NCBI GenBank assembly: GCA_963780135.1
Contig: CAWAAR010000003.1
Coordinates: forward strand, 3,534,001-3,598,000
Length of the DNA: 64,000 nucleotides
From: Clostridium_AM sp963780135
GTDB taxonomy: Bacteria > Bacillota > Clostridia > Clostridiales > Clostridiaceae
Reading direction: 5' to 3'
Within the stretch, counting starts at the first letter, position 1; each line of letters opens with the position of its first letter. Of this stretch, positions 37,381 to 46,165 are shown one piece after another. Made by a program: the position numbers and the translations under genes. A model generated the notes under the pieces. It had not been told where the DNA came from and did not search any database. It saw nothing but the letters and a program-made list of their open reading frames with translations.

Positions 37381-37503
37381 GTTATTTTACAAGTTTCATT
37401 AGTAACTCATTGCTTTTCATAATAAAACTTAAAGTGCCAATGTTTATTTAAGTTTTATATTTTGTTTTTTTAAATTTAATGTTGTGCATTTTTTATAATC
37501 TAA

Positions 37504-38244
37504 TCATATATTATTACAAATATTTTTTTGTCCCAATATTAATGAAATATTATAGTATACTTCAGAATTATCAGGGTTCAATTTTATAACTTTTATATAA
37601 TCATCCATAGCTTTATTATATTTCCCTATATAATAGAATGCCACTCCTCTATTATTATATGCATACTCATGCTTGCTATTTATTTCTATTGCTTTATTGT
37701 AATCTTCTATTGCTTTGTTATATTCTTTGGTACTGTAATATATAATGCCTCTGTTACAGTATGCTTCTTCATCTCTAGGCTTTAAACTTATTGCTTTGGT
37801 AAAATCTTTTATTGCTTTGTCATATTCATTTTGTATTTTATATGTTAATCCTCTATTAAAATAAGCATTGGCATTTACAGTATCTAGTTCTATTACTTTG
37901 CTGTAATTTTCTATAGCCTTATCATATTCATTATTTTCATAATAAGAAATTGCTCTATTATTGTAGGCATCTTTATCCTTTGGATTTAATTCTATTGCCC
38001 TTGTAAAATCACTTATTGCCCTAGTATATTTTTTTAAACTTCTATACACTTCGGCTCTGTTAAAATAAGCATCTGCATAATTAAAATCCATTTTTATTGC
38101 CATTGTATAGAATTTTATTTTTTCATCCTCGTAAATTGAGTAATAGGCCTTACAATAAAATTCTTCTGCTTTTTTCTTTTTATTTTCCAATGTTTTAAAT
38201 TCAGTTGTTTCAATATTAATTACAAACATCTCCTTTAAAGACAT
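37504..38244 (-). CDS. Tetratricopeptide repeat protein
   Basis: The protein has 246 residues, almost all of it six or seven 34-residue TPR units. Each has the pattern A-Y-x-N-R-G...Y-x-K-A-I-x-D-Y/F-x-K-A-I-x-L-x-P (for example YTRAISDFTRAIELNPKDKD). There is no signal peptide or other domain, so it is probably a cytoplasmic protein-interaction scaffold. The start is uncertain: the ATG at 38244 has no ribosome site, while AAAGGAG lies inside the first codons, directly before a second in-frame ATG. It is flanked by 275-bp direct repeats. Confidence 0.8.
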   Translation of the reverse strand: MSLKEMFVINIETTEFKTLENKKKKAEEFYCKAYYSIYEDEKIKFYTMAIKMDFNYADAYFNRAEVYRSLKKYTRAISDFTRAIELNPKDKDAYNNRAISYYENNEYDKAIENYSKVIELDTVNANAYFNRGLTYKIQNEYDKAIKDFTKAISLKPRDEEAYCNRGIIYYSTKEYNKAIEDYNKAIEINSKHEYAYNNRGVAFYYIGKYNKAMDDYIKVIKLNPDNSEVYYNISLILGQKNICNNI

Positions 38245-38515
38245 ACTATTTTATTATAATATGATATCTTTTAAAAATGTGATTATTTTTTTAAAGTAAG
38301 TTTTTTGTTTATGGTGTTTGTTTACTTTAAGTTTAATTTACATAATATTATATATGTAATCTATAATTCAATTCATAATTTTTTTTCAAATGACAAATGG
38401 CATAATATCAATGCCTATAAGAATTATATTTCTAATGATAATTTGCATATATTATGTTATTTAATATAAAAAAAGTATGGTTTCAAAATAATGAACCCAT
38501 ACTTTTTTCTTTATA
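38242..38515. repeat. Direct repeat B of the TPR-gene duplication
   Basis: Second copy of the segment at 37103-37380. It covers the upstream region of the TPR gene and ends in a terminator hairpin (about 38472-38510, AAAAAAGTATGG...CCATACTTTTTT) that also lies downstream of the ABC permease gene on the minus strand. Confidence 0.8.
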
Positions 38516-38560
38516 CTTCATAAATTTTTCAATATTAAAACATATAATTTAAGGTTTAAA

Positions 38561-39319
38561 CTATAGATCTATTTTATTTTCCAGAATATAAGAAGTTGAT
38601 AAAAACAGAACTATAAATAATATAGCATTAAAAATTATTGATGCTATGTTTATTTCAATACCATGCATTGATTGCATTAGAAGCTGGGATTTAGCTGAAA
38701 TTATATTTATAGTAAAGTTTTCCGGGAAAATTTTCATTATTGTATTTGTAAGTTCACCTACTATAATAGAAAGAATAACAAATATTATAAAAGCACTTAG
38801 TTTCCCAAATTTTTTATTTTTAATTGCTACTTTACTTAAAGATATAGAAAAATATATTGTAGTCAACAAATATAGAAAGTATATTATACCACTCACAATA
38901 GCAAATATTATTAAACTAGGATTAATTATTCCTACTGTTTCAGATAACATTTCTTTCCATTTAGGAAAGATTCTAATAAATATTATAAAATTAAAAGCCA
39001 CAGCTGCAACACCTACTATTATATTTTGAATTAAGGATGTTAAAATCTTTGATCCTAAAATAGAGTAACCCGTTTCTGGTAAAGTAAACAGCAAATAGCC
39101 ACTATCATTATACATATCTTTAGTAAATAGTGCTATATTCCATATAAAAACTCCAACCATAGCACTAAAACTTATCATATATGATGCTACAGCTATAGAC
39201 GGTTCCTGCCATACTCCTATTCTCGTATACAACAATATATTAAGAATAAGAATTATACCAAAGGTTATAATAAAATCTTTAGCATATCCCTTTAACTCAT
39301 ATCTTATTAAATTAATCAT
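38561..39319 (-). CDS. ABC-2 family transporter permease of the GntR/ABC operon
   Basis: The protein has 252 residues with six membrane segments and a short cytoplasmic N-terminus (INLIRYELKGYAKDF). It fits the permease partner of YtrA-regulated ABC systems. The start at 39319 has GGGAGG upstream and overlaps the end of the ATPase gene by 8 nt. Substrate unknown; similar systems respond to cell-wall-active antibiotics or serve in envelope maintenance. Confidence 0.75.
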   Translation of the reverse strand: MINLIRYELKGYAKDFIITFGIILILNILLYTRIGVWQEPSIAVASYMISFSAMVGVFIWNIALFTKDMYNDSGYLLFTLPETGYSILGSKILTSLIQNIIVGVAAVAFNFIIFIRIFPKWKEMLSETVGIINPSLIIFAIVSGIIYFLYLLTTIYFSISLSKVAIKNKKFGKLSAFIIFVILSIIVGELTNTIMKIFPENFTINIISAKSQLLMQSMHGIEINIASIIFNAILFIVLFLSTSYILENKIDL

Positions 39320-40016
39320 ATTTAAATACCTCCCTGTATAACTCATCTATGGACATTTTCTTTTCATTTCTAAGTTCATCAGCATTACCACTTAATACTA
39401 TTTCTCCCTTTGATATAAAAACTACATCATCAAATAATCTTTCAATATCATTTACAAGATGAGTGGTAATAATCATAGAACTATCCTTAGTATAATTATT
39501 TAGTATAGCATCCAATATTTTTTCTCTTGTAGTAGGATCTACTCCACCTAAAGGTTCATCTAATATATAAAGTTTTGCCTTTCTCGATAAAGTTAATGTT
39601 AGATATAATTTTTCAGCCATTCCTTTTGAAAGAGCTATAATTTTAGAATTTACATCTAAATTCATAAATTTTAAAAGTTCCATTGATTTATCTTTATCAA
39701 AATCTTTATAAAAGCTATTAAAAAATTCTATTGCATCTTTAATCTTCATCCATTTAAATAAATAATCCTTATCTGGCAAATAAGACACTACTGCTTTAGT
39801 TTGCACTCCTGGCTTATGTCCATCTATAAGTAGTTCCCCTTTGCTTTGCCTTAAAATGCCTGCTGCTATTTTTAAAAAAGTAGTTTTCCCACTGCCATTC
39901 GGTCCTAAAACACCTACTATTCTTCCCTTTTTGACTTCTAAATTTATTCCATTTAAAGCTTTTTTATTAAAATAATTTTTTTTAATATTATCTGCTTTTA
40001 AAATCATATCTTCCAT
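39312..40016 (-). CDS. ABC transporter ATP-binding protein (YtrB-like)
   Basis: The protein has 234 residues. Walker A is GPNGSGKTTF, the signature region is ALSKGMAEKL (SKGM instead of SGGQ, common in this subfamily), Walker B is LYILDEPLGGVDPTT and the switch His is TTH. AGGAGG lies 10 nt before the start, and the GntR gene ends 3 nt upstream. It energises the permease encoded downstream. Confidence 0.88.
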   Translation of the reverse strand: MEDMILKADNIKKNYFNKKALNGINLEVKKGRIVGVLGPNGSGKTTFLKIAAGILRQSKGELLIDGHKPGVQTKAVVSYLPDKDYLFKWMKIKDAIEFFNSFYKDFDKDKSMELLKFMNLDVNSKIIALSKGMAEKLYLTLTLSRKAKLYILDEPLGGVDPTTREKILDAILNNYTKDSSMIITTHLVNDIERLFDDVVFISKGEIVLSGNADELRNEKKMSIDELYREVFKYD

Positions 40017-40019
40017 AAT

Positions 40020-40382
40020 TTATTTATCCTCCTGAAATTCAGTTTGAATTATTTTTATTATTTCTTCATAACTAAATCCTAAATTTTTCATTCCATTTAT
40101 AAAATTATCTACAATTTCCTTTGCCATTTCCTTTTTTAACTCCTTTACCATACCTATATCCTCCTTTATAAAGGTTCCTGTGCCCCTCTGAGTATAAGTT
40201 ATATCTTCTCTTTCTAGCTCTTGATAGACCCTTTGCAGTGTATTAGGATTTACTTTAAGCTTTCCAGACATTTCTCTTACTGATGGCAACTTATCTCCTG
40301 GTTTTAATTTTTCTGAAACTATATTCTTTTTTATATCATTCATTATTTGAATATATATAGGAAATTTATCATCAAAATTCAT
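40020..40382 (-). CDS. GntR family regulator, YtrA subfamily
   Basis: The protein has 120 residues. The N-terminal winged helix (FPIYIQIMNDIKKNIVSEKL; PGDKLPSVREMSGKLKVNPN; TLQRVYQELEREDITYTQRG) is followed by a short helical dimerisation tail of about 45 residues. The short length and the ABC genes downstream define the YtrA subfamily, usually an autorepressor of its operon. A 34-bp palindrome with AGTGT/ACACT half-sites lies 23 nt upstream of the start and overlaps the predicted -10. Confidence 0.92.
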   Translation of the reverse strand: MNFDDKFPIYIQIMNDIKKNIVSEKLKPGDKLPSVREMSGKLKVNPNTLQRVYQELEREDITYTQRGTGTFIKEDIGMVKELKKEMAKEIVDNFINGMKNLGFSYEEIIKIIQTEFQEDK

Positions 40383-40404
40383 ATTTTTAATTCTCCCTCC
40401 ATAT

Positions 40405-40438
40405 GTTTTAGTGTTCTATTAAAATAGTACACTAAAAC
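40405..40438. promoter_or_regulatory. Probable YtrA-type operator
   Basis: GTTTTAGTGT-N-CTATT-AA-AATAG-N-ACACTAAAAC is a 34-bp near-perfect palindrome. On the minus strand TTGACT (-35) and TACTAT (-10) flank and overlap it, so a bound dimer would block the promoter. The AGTGT...ACACT half-sites resemble those reported for YtrA regulators. Confidence 0.7.
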
Positions 40439-40512
40439 TATATGATAGTCAATAGCAAAAATATGATATGATTTGTATTTAAAAGTATATGATTAATTTT
40501 CGTAAAACAAGC

Positions 40513-40735
40513 AAAATGCGGCGCATTTTTTTGAGAGGACAGAGGACAATTGACAGAGGACAGTGAAGGAGGATTTTTCTCCGCTACACTACGAAAAATC
40601 TTTAATTAAATTTTTGATGACTCGTTTCGCTAAAGCGAAACATTGCTGACTTATATAAATTTAAAGATTCTTTTGCGTTAGCAAAAAATCAACCTTCACT
40701 GTCCTCTGTCCTCTCAAAAAAAGTTGCGTCGCATC
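40513..40735. repeat. GAGGACA palindromic repeat, copy 3 (inverted relative to copy 1)
   Basis: About 220 bp. It starts AAATGCGGCGCATTTTTTTG and ends CTCAAAAAAAGTTGCGTCGC. Both arms contain GAGGACAGTGAAGG; the centre is GTTTCGCTAAAGCGAAAC. The asymmetric middle is the reverse complement of copy 1 at 4823-5053. It fills most of the gap between the GntR gene and the CPBP gene. Confidence 0.85.
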
Positions 40736-40753
40736 TTTTTTAAAACATTTTCT

Positions 40754-43700
40754 TTAAAATTCTTTTCCTAAAAGTTTATAAGTATATATAACTAAAAAGC
40801 TTGTAATTACTAGAGAAACTCCAATGCTCACATTTAGAGTAGGATATTGATTTAATACAATGCCTTTAATATTTCCCAGTATATACATTACTCCAATAGG
40901 AATAGCTGCAAGTGCAATATCATGTTGGAAGAAATACTTATAAAGTAAAATGTATATTACTCCTCCTAACAATGAAAACATCAACATTACTACAGATAGA
41001 GAACCAAAAGAACTTGCTATACCAAAAGGTGCCATTAGTAAAATGGTTAAAACTACTTTAGCATGCTTATTTTTAACATTCTTAATAGCTGCAACTATTG
41101 CTAAAAATAAAGCCATTTTCCCTATATAAGTAGTACACATATTAGTTAATTCACCTAAAAATTTATTTAAAGATCCTAATGAACAATAAATGGAGTTATC
41201 TACTTCCATTACATTTTTTCCTGTGGAAATAGTTCCAATAGAAAATATAAATAACATAACAGACAAAATCAACATTATATTGAAATAACTATGCTTTGAA
41301 GCTTTTTTGTAAGAGTTCTTTGTATATGCTATTATTGACACTTGTATAAATGATATAACTACTTTTCCAAATATTCCTCCTGCCACAGAAGTTATAAGTT
41401 GTGAATTGAAAGAACTAGTAGTGGAAAATCCCATTTGGCTTTCAGGCATATTTAAAAATAAAGATGCTATATTTAATGTTAAAAGTATTAAAAATAGCCT
41501 GAAAAATATAGGTTTTGATATTTGCTTTTTACTCCAAGCTATTATTGCTTTTATACCTACCCATATTATTGGTATTGCAAAAGCTAACATTAATATAACT
41601 ACAGCAACTAATATCCATAAATATTTTTTTAACATTTCACTTTTCTGACTTTCGGAAATTTGCAGTGTTTTACTTATTTGCAATACTTCATTTCCTGAAA
41701 CCACTGCATTTATTTCAGGTTTGTAAACTTTAAGTTTTGTAGTTCTATCTTCTAAAGTAAAAGACCAATCAGTACGGTTATCCAATTTATTTTCTTTTGC
41801 CGAAATTTCTTTTAAATCTGATTTATTAATTCCATACTTATTTTTTATAAAGTTATAAAGTACTCCTTCTGCCTTTTCTTTAGTAAGATTTTCTCCTTTC
41901 CTATTTTTAGGAAGAATATGTTTGACATTTACATAGTGGTCTTTATTAATAACTGTAACTTGAAATTCTTCAGCTCTTTCATTGACATCACCATTAAATC
42001 TTACAAATCTGACATTCCATTTAAAAGGATTTATGTAGTTTCCTATTAAAGATTTGTACTTATCTTTTCCCTCTTTTTTAATAAAATCTTGAGACATAAA
42101 TACTCCATTATCATCTTCTAATATATCTTTGCCTTGTGTATTACTTATAATTTTCCAATCACTAGAAAGTTTGAAACCTTCTTTCTCAAGCTCTTGCTTT
42201 GCTATATTTTCAGCTTCTGTTCTTTCAATATTAAACTGTGGTATTACAGAACGAATTGTAAATAATGAAATTATAGATAAAATACCTAAAAAAACTGTAA
42301 TTGCAGTAATTATTCTATTTTTTTTCTTTGTTTCAGTCCATATTTTAATTTCTTCAGTTTCAGTGTCATTTTCTTTATCATTCAAATCCATATTTCCATT
42401 AATTTCTTCATGGTTTTCATTTAGTTCTTCTGTATACTCTTCTACGTTTGCAGCATTATAATCACTTTCTTCTATATCTATCCAACATCCATTTTTAAGC
42501 CTTCCATATATAGCCAACATTAATGGGGCAATTACAATAACTATCACCAAAACTTTTTGATATATAAGCGGTGTTCCTGAAGTTGTCATAATCATCATAG
42601 ACATAAGTATAAAATCATAAGTAAAGTGAGCTATTATTCCTGATATAATCCCCCAGAAGTAAAACATTAATCCAAAACCTAATGCCACAATTAAAAGTTC
42701 AACTAGTCTTGCATAAGCAGGAAATCCTGGATAATTTGCATGAGCAGCACTAAATACTATTATTTCAAATATAAATGCTAGTACTATGCATAACTTTCTC
42801 TTATTGTACTTGTTACCTATTAAAACGCCAAGACAAATAGGCATTGCCCTAAATGCAAATTCTTCAAATACTCCTGCATTAATAGCTTCTCCAAAACTTC
42901 CAATCCATGCAAACCAATTTCCTCGTATATTAGGATCAGTTACCATGGAAGCTGGCTGCCACCAACCAGGAAAATGATTCATAGTTCCATAAAATATAGT
43001 TTCATACATAAGCATTAAAGCAACAAATAAATAAGCAATAATTACTCTGTTTAAAAACTGCCATGACCCAAAATTTTTCACAGAAATCATTTTCCAAAAA
43101 TTAAGATGATTAGGAAATGCTTTTTTATATAACCCTTCGCCAACACATATAGATACAAAAGTGAATAATCCTGTTAAAATACCTGTAATAAGAGATAGAA
43201 ACACTTTAACTACATAAAATATGCCTGGAGTTAAATATGTAGCATCCATGTAAGTTAAATCCTGTTTCATATTAAAAATTCCATTCATAACAGTAATAAA
43301 AATCAAAAATATCACAAAAATCAATGGTTTTTTCCATGTTATCATTCTTCTTTTATTCAAATAAAAGAAACAGAAAAATCCAACTATAAAAATTAATATG
43401 TAAAATACAAAAGATGAACTGTTAGCAATATTATTATTGTTACTTCTTTGTTGTTCATAATTTCTAGTGAAAGTTTCTGGTATGTCAAGATAATGTTGCA
43501 CCTTTATCAACTTATCTCCATTTATTTGTAATTCCACTTTATCTTTTGCTTCGCCAATATTAACATTTCTTTTGTAATTAAAAACATAATCTACTCTTCC
43601 ATTGCTTTGAGTCTTTTCTGATTTATCTACTAATTTGTACTCTTTTAGATTAAATCTCCAATTATCTGATGCTTGTTTTTCAGCAATTGCTTTAGCATCA

Positions 43701-44134
43701 TTTTCTTTTAATGAAGCGCCTGTTACATCATCAAGCACATTCTTATAAAAACCATACAATTTTCCTGATGGAGTAAAATACACATCAACCTTTTCTTTTC
43801 CTCCTTGTGGAATAATACTAACCGTCCAAATAGCTGGTATGTATCCTTCTTCTTTTTTTATTAGAGAGTTTAATTTTTCAGAATTACCAACTTTAAGTTC
43901 ATAATAAGTTTGAGCCTTATCATCTAAAGAAAAAGATGCTGTTTGTCTAGAATTTTTAAGTGACCACCCATATTTCTCTCCCAGCTTTGTTGTTTCATTT
44001 ATAGCTTGAGTTTTATTCATTTTAACATTGAAATCTAAATCCCCTTGTTCTTTTGGTGCAAAAACGAAAAAAAGTACTACTAATATAGAAAATAAAATTA
44101 ATCCGCCAATCTTTTTCCATGTATCATTCTTCAT
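40754..44134 (-). CDS. Large CPBP family intramembrane metalloprotease-like protein
   Basis: The protein has 1126 residues. TM1 is at 10-27, then an extracytoplasmic domain (30-235). A bundle of membrane segments (240-550) holds the CPBP/Abi motifs EEFAFR (E424, E425, R429), FSAAHA (H465) and HFTYD (H503, D507), all intact. An acidic linker follows (570-610), then another TM, a second extracytoplasmic domain (640-840) similar in layout to the first, and a final membrane bundle. This duplicated layout is unusual for CPBP proteins. The substrate is unknown. GAAGGGGG precedes the start; an insertion sequence begins a few nucleotides upstream of that site. Confidence 0.8.
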   Translation of the reverse strand: MKNDTWKKIGGLILFSILVVLFFVFAPKEQGDLDFNVKMNKTQAINETTKLGEKYGWSLKNSRQTASFSLDDKAQTYYELKVGNSEKLNSLIKKEEGYIPAIWTVSIIPQGGKEKVDVYFTPSGKLYGFYKNVLDDVTGASLKENDAKAIAEKQASDNWRFNLKEYKLVDKSEKTQSNGRVDYVFNYKRNVNIGEAKDKVELQINGDKLIKVQHYLDIPETFTRNYEQQRSNNNNIANSSSFVFYILIFIVGFFCFFYLNKRRMITWKKPLIFVIFLIFITVMNGIFNMKQDLTYMDATYLTPGIFYVVKVFLSLITGILTGLFTFVSICVGEGLYKKAFPNHLNFWKMISVKNFGSWQFLNRVIIAYLFVALMLMYETIFYGTMNHFPGWWQPASMVTDPNIRGNWFAWIGSFGEAINAGVFEEFAFRAMPICLGVLIGNKYNKRKLCIVLAFIFEIIVFSAAHANYPGFPAYARLVELLIVALGFGLMFYFWGIISGIIAHFTYDFILMSMMIMTTSGTPLIYQKVLVIVIVIAPLMLAIYGRLKNGCWIDIEESDYNAANVEEYTEELNENHEEINGNMDLNDKENDTETEEIKIWTETKKKNRIITAITVFLGILSIISLFTIRSVIPQFNIERTEAENIAKQELEKEGFKLSSDWKIISNTQGKDILEDDNGVFMSQDFIKKEGKDKYKSLIGNYINPFKWNVRFVRFNGDVNERAEEFQVTVINKDHYVNVKHILPKNRKGENLTKEKAEGVLYNFIKNKYGINKSDLKEISAKENKLDNRTDWSFTLEDRTTKLKVYKPEINAVVSGNEVLQISKTLQISESQKSEMLKKYLWILVAVVILMLAFAIPIIWVGIKAIIAWSKKQISKPIFFRLFLILLTLNIASLFLNMPESQMGFSTTSSFNSQLITSVAGGIFGKVVISFIQVSIIAYTKNSYKKASKHSYFNIMLILSVMLFIFSIGTISTGKNVMEVDNSIYCSLGSLNKFLGELTNMCTTYIGKMALFLAIVAAIKNVKNKHAKVVLTILLMAPFGIASSFGSLSVVMLMFSLLGGVIYILLYKYFFQHDIALAAIPIGVMYILGNIKGIVLNQYPTLNVSIGVSLVITSFLVIYTYKLLGKEF

Positions 44135-44157
44135 TTGTTTTCCCCCTTCAGTAATTT

Positions 44158-45969
44158 GATAGTGTAAAGTTTTTTACACTGTTTTTTTATATTTGTTCTT
44201 TATATATCAAAGGTTACAAAGTTTTTTGAATAAAAAAACAATGACCCCCTTTTTTCTGTTATAATTGAATCTTCAACCAAACAAAAATAACATAAAAGGA
44301 TGTCATTGTATGGATTCAATTATAACTTATTTATTCTTATATAATCAATATCTTTTGAAAATAATTTCTCAATTACTTTTATTTATTGCTAAATATATTC
44401 CTCTTAAGCAGTGGGCTTTTGAGGATTCACATAGTCCCGAATATCAGAAATTTAAAGTGGATAAGCTACCTAAAATTATTCGTTTTGAAAAAGTAGATTA
44501 TCAACTTCTTTTAGCTTACTATAAACATAAATATAATAAATTAATTAAACCTGTTCAAAGACGTAATGGAAAATCCATCCCTGAAAATACTGTATGCCCT
44601 AAATGTGGTGCACCTCACCATTATATCTACGATAATAATGGTAATAGAGGTCAATTTCAGTGTAAGGTTTGTGATCAGAATTTCAACGAAAGCAATTATG
44701 TTACTAAACCTATGATATTTGTATGCCCTTATTGTGGTCAAACTCTTTCACCAAAGAAAGATTGAAAGCATTTTCGCATACATAAATGTGTTAACCAAAA
44801 ATGCTCTTACTATCAAAACAACCTTACTAAACTACCTAAAAACTTAGATACTGCTGATAAACACAAGTACAAGCTTCACTACATCTATCGTGAATTCATC
44901 GTAGATTTCTTTAAAATGGACTTACATGAACTTCCTTCTAGGGCAGTTAACTTTAAGTATAAGAAATTCAATGCCCACATCATGGGACTTTGTCTTACTT
45001 ATCACGTTAATCTTAAGCTCTCTACTAGACAGACGGCACATGCCTTGGCGGAAGTACATGGCATCAAAATCTCCCATACAATGGTTGCTAATTATGCTAT
45101 GACTGCTGCCGCAGTTATAAAGCCTTTTGTAGACACTTTTGACTACAATCCATGTAACATTCTTTCTGCTGATGAAACTTATATTAAGGTCAAAGGCATA
45201 AAGCATTATGTTTGGATTATTATGGATGCCTGTAAGAAGTCTATTTTAGGCTATCAGGTTTCTGATACTCGTGCCGTAGGCCCATGTATACTGGCTATGC
45301 GTATGGCCTTTGAGAAGTTTAAAGTATTTCCTAATAAAGCTTTAAAGTTCATCGCAGATGGATATAGTGCCTATCCTCTTGCAAGTCAACAGTGTAAGCT
45401 GGTAAAGGGTTGGGACTTCGACGTTACTCAAGTTATCGGGCTTACCAATGATGATGCTGTATCTACTGAATTTCGTTGGGTTAAGCAAGTAGTAGAAAGG
45501 CTTAACCGAACCTTCAAAGCCTCTTACCGTGTTACTTGTGGTTATGGAAGTGAGAACGGTGCTGCATACGGTATATCCCTTTGGGTTGCCTATTATAATT
45601 TTCTTCGTCCTCATCCTTATAACTACTGGAAGCCATTAAATGAGATAGACATGCTATCTAATGCAGATAATATGCCTGGTAAATGGCAGTTACTTATACA
45701 CCTTGGTCAACAGACTATATTGAAGATTCAGGCTGAAAATTCTGCTTAATTTAGTTAGAAAATAAATACAGGATATTTCTCAGCTACTACGTGAATAAAT
45801 CTCAACAGTAGCGACTGCTAATATCAAAAATTTCCTTCCACCAAAAGGTTTTTTTGTTATGCTCAAAATCTTTTACTTCATCCTCAAATAACACTATACT
45901 GTCCTAACTCACGCCCTCCGGGCAAAATATTTTTGGACTCTGTTTTTTCATAACTCACTTTACACTATC
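44158..45969 (+). mobile_element. Insertion sequence, 1812 bp, with 13-bp inverted repeats and 8-bp target duplication
   Basis: The ends are GATAGTGTAAAGT (44158-44170) and its exact reverse complement at 45957-45969. The sequence AGTAATTT occurs directly outside both ends (44150-44157 and 45970-45977), the expected target-site duplication. It encodes one DDE transposase, interrupted by a stop codon. An 8-bp duplication and short repeats fit IS6-like or related families, but the family assignment is not firm. The intact duplication indicates a recent insertion. Confidence 0.92.
44310..45749 (+). pseudogene. DDE transposase interrupted by an in-frame TGA
   Basis: A continuous 479-codon reading frame except for TGA at 44763-44765. 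The first part has a zinc ribbon (CPKCGAPH ... CKVCDQNF) and the first half of another (CPYCGQTL). The second half (HKCVNQKC) follows directly after the stop, so the stop splits a zinc finger and is clearly a mutation, probably CGA to TGA. The catalytic part has ADETYIKVKG (D), FIADGYSAY (D) and VERLNRTFKAS (E). The start at 44310 follows AAAAGGATG. A restart at 44916 would lack the zinc fingers, so the copy is probably inactive unless complemented in trans. Confidence 0.85.
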
Positions 45970-46110
45970 AGTAATTTAATGATGTTATAATTGAGATTAT
46001 ACAAATTAAACTTTCTCATGGTTTAATTTTACATAATAATTCTTTCATTTGCCTTAACTTATCCTTAAAGTTTCCTTAAATTTGCCAATGGAACATTATT
46101 AATACCATAT

Positions 46111-46145
46111 AAAAAAGGTTACCATATAAAAGTAACCTTTTTTAT
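46111..46145 (-). terminator. Terminator of the chemoreceptor gene
   Basis: The stem AAAAAAGGTTAC/GTAACCTTTTTT with a short loop lies 20 nt after the chemoreceptor stop on the minus strand. Between it and the IS the sequence is AT-rich, with TATAAT-like boxes that may be the original promoter of the CPBP gene. Confidence 0.7.
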
Positions 46146-46165
46146 ATACAAGATTAAATAAAATT

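Noticed and set aside
37227..37451. 74-codon plus-strand hydrophobic frame
   Set aside because: It lies inside the duplicated non-coding repeat and a terminator hairpin; no ribosome site, and the second repeat copy does not preserve it.
44135..44309. GTGTAAA at the IS ends as evidence for the IS256 family
   Set aside because: The transposase does not look like the IS256 mutator type; its DDE motifs are closer to IS6/IS240-like proteins.
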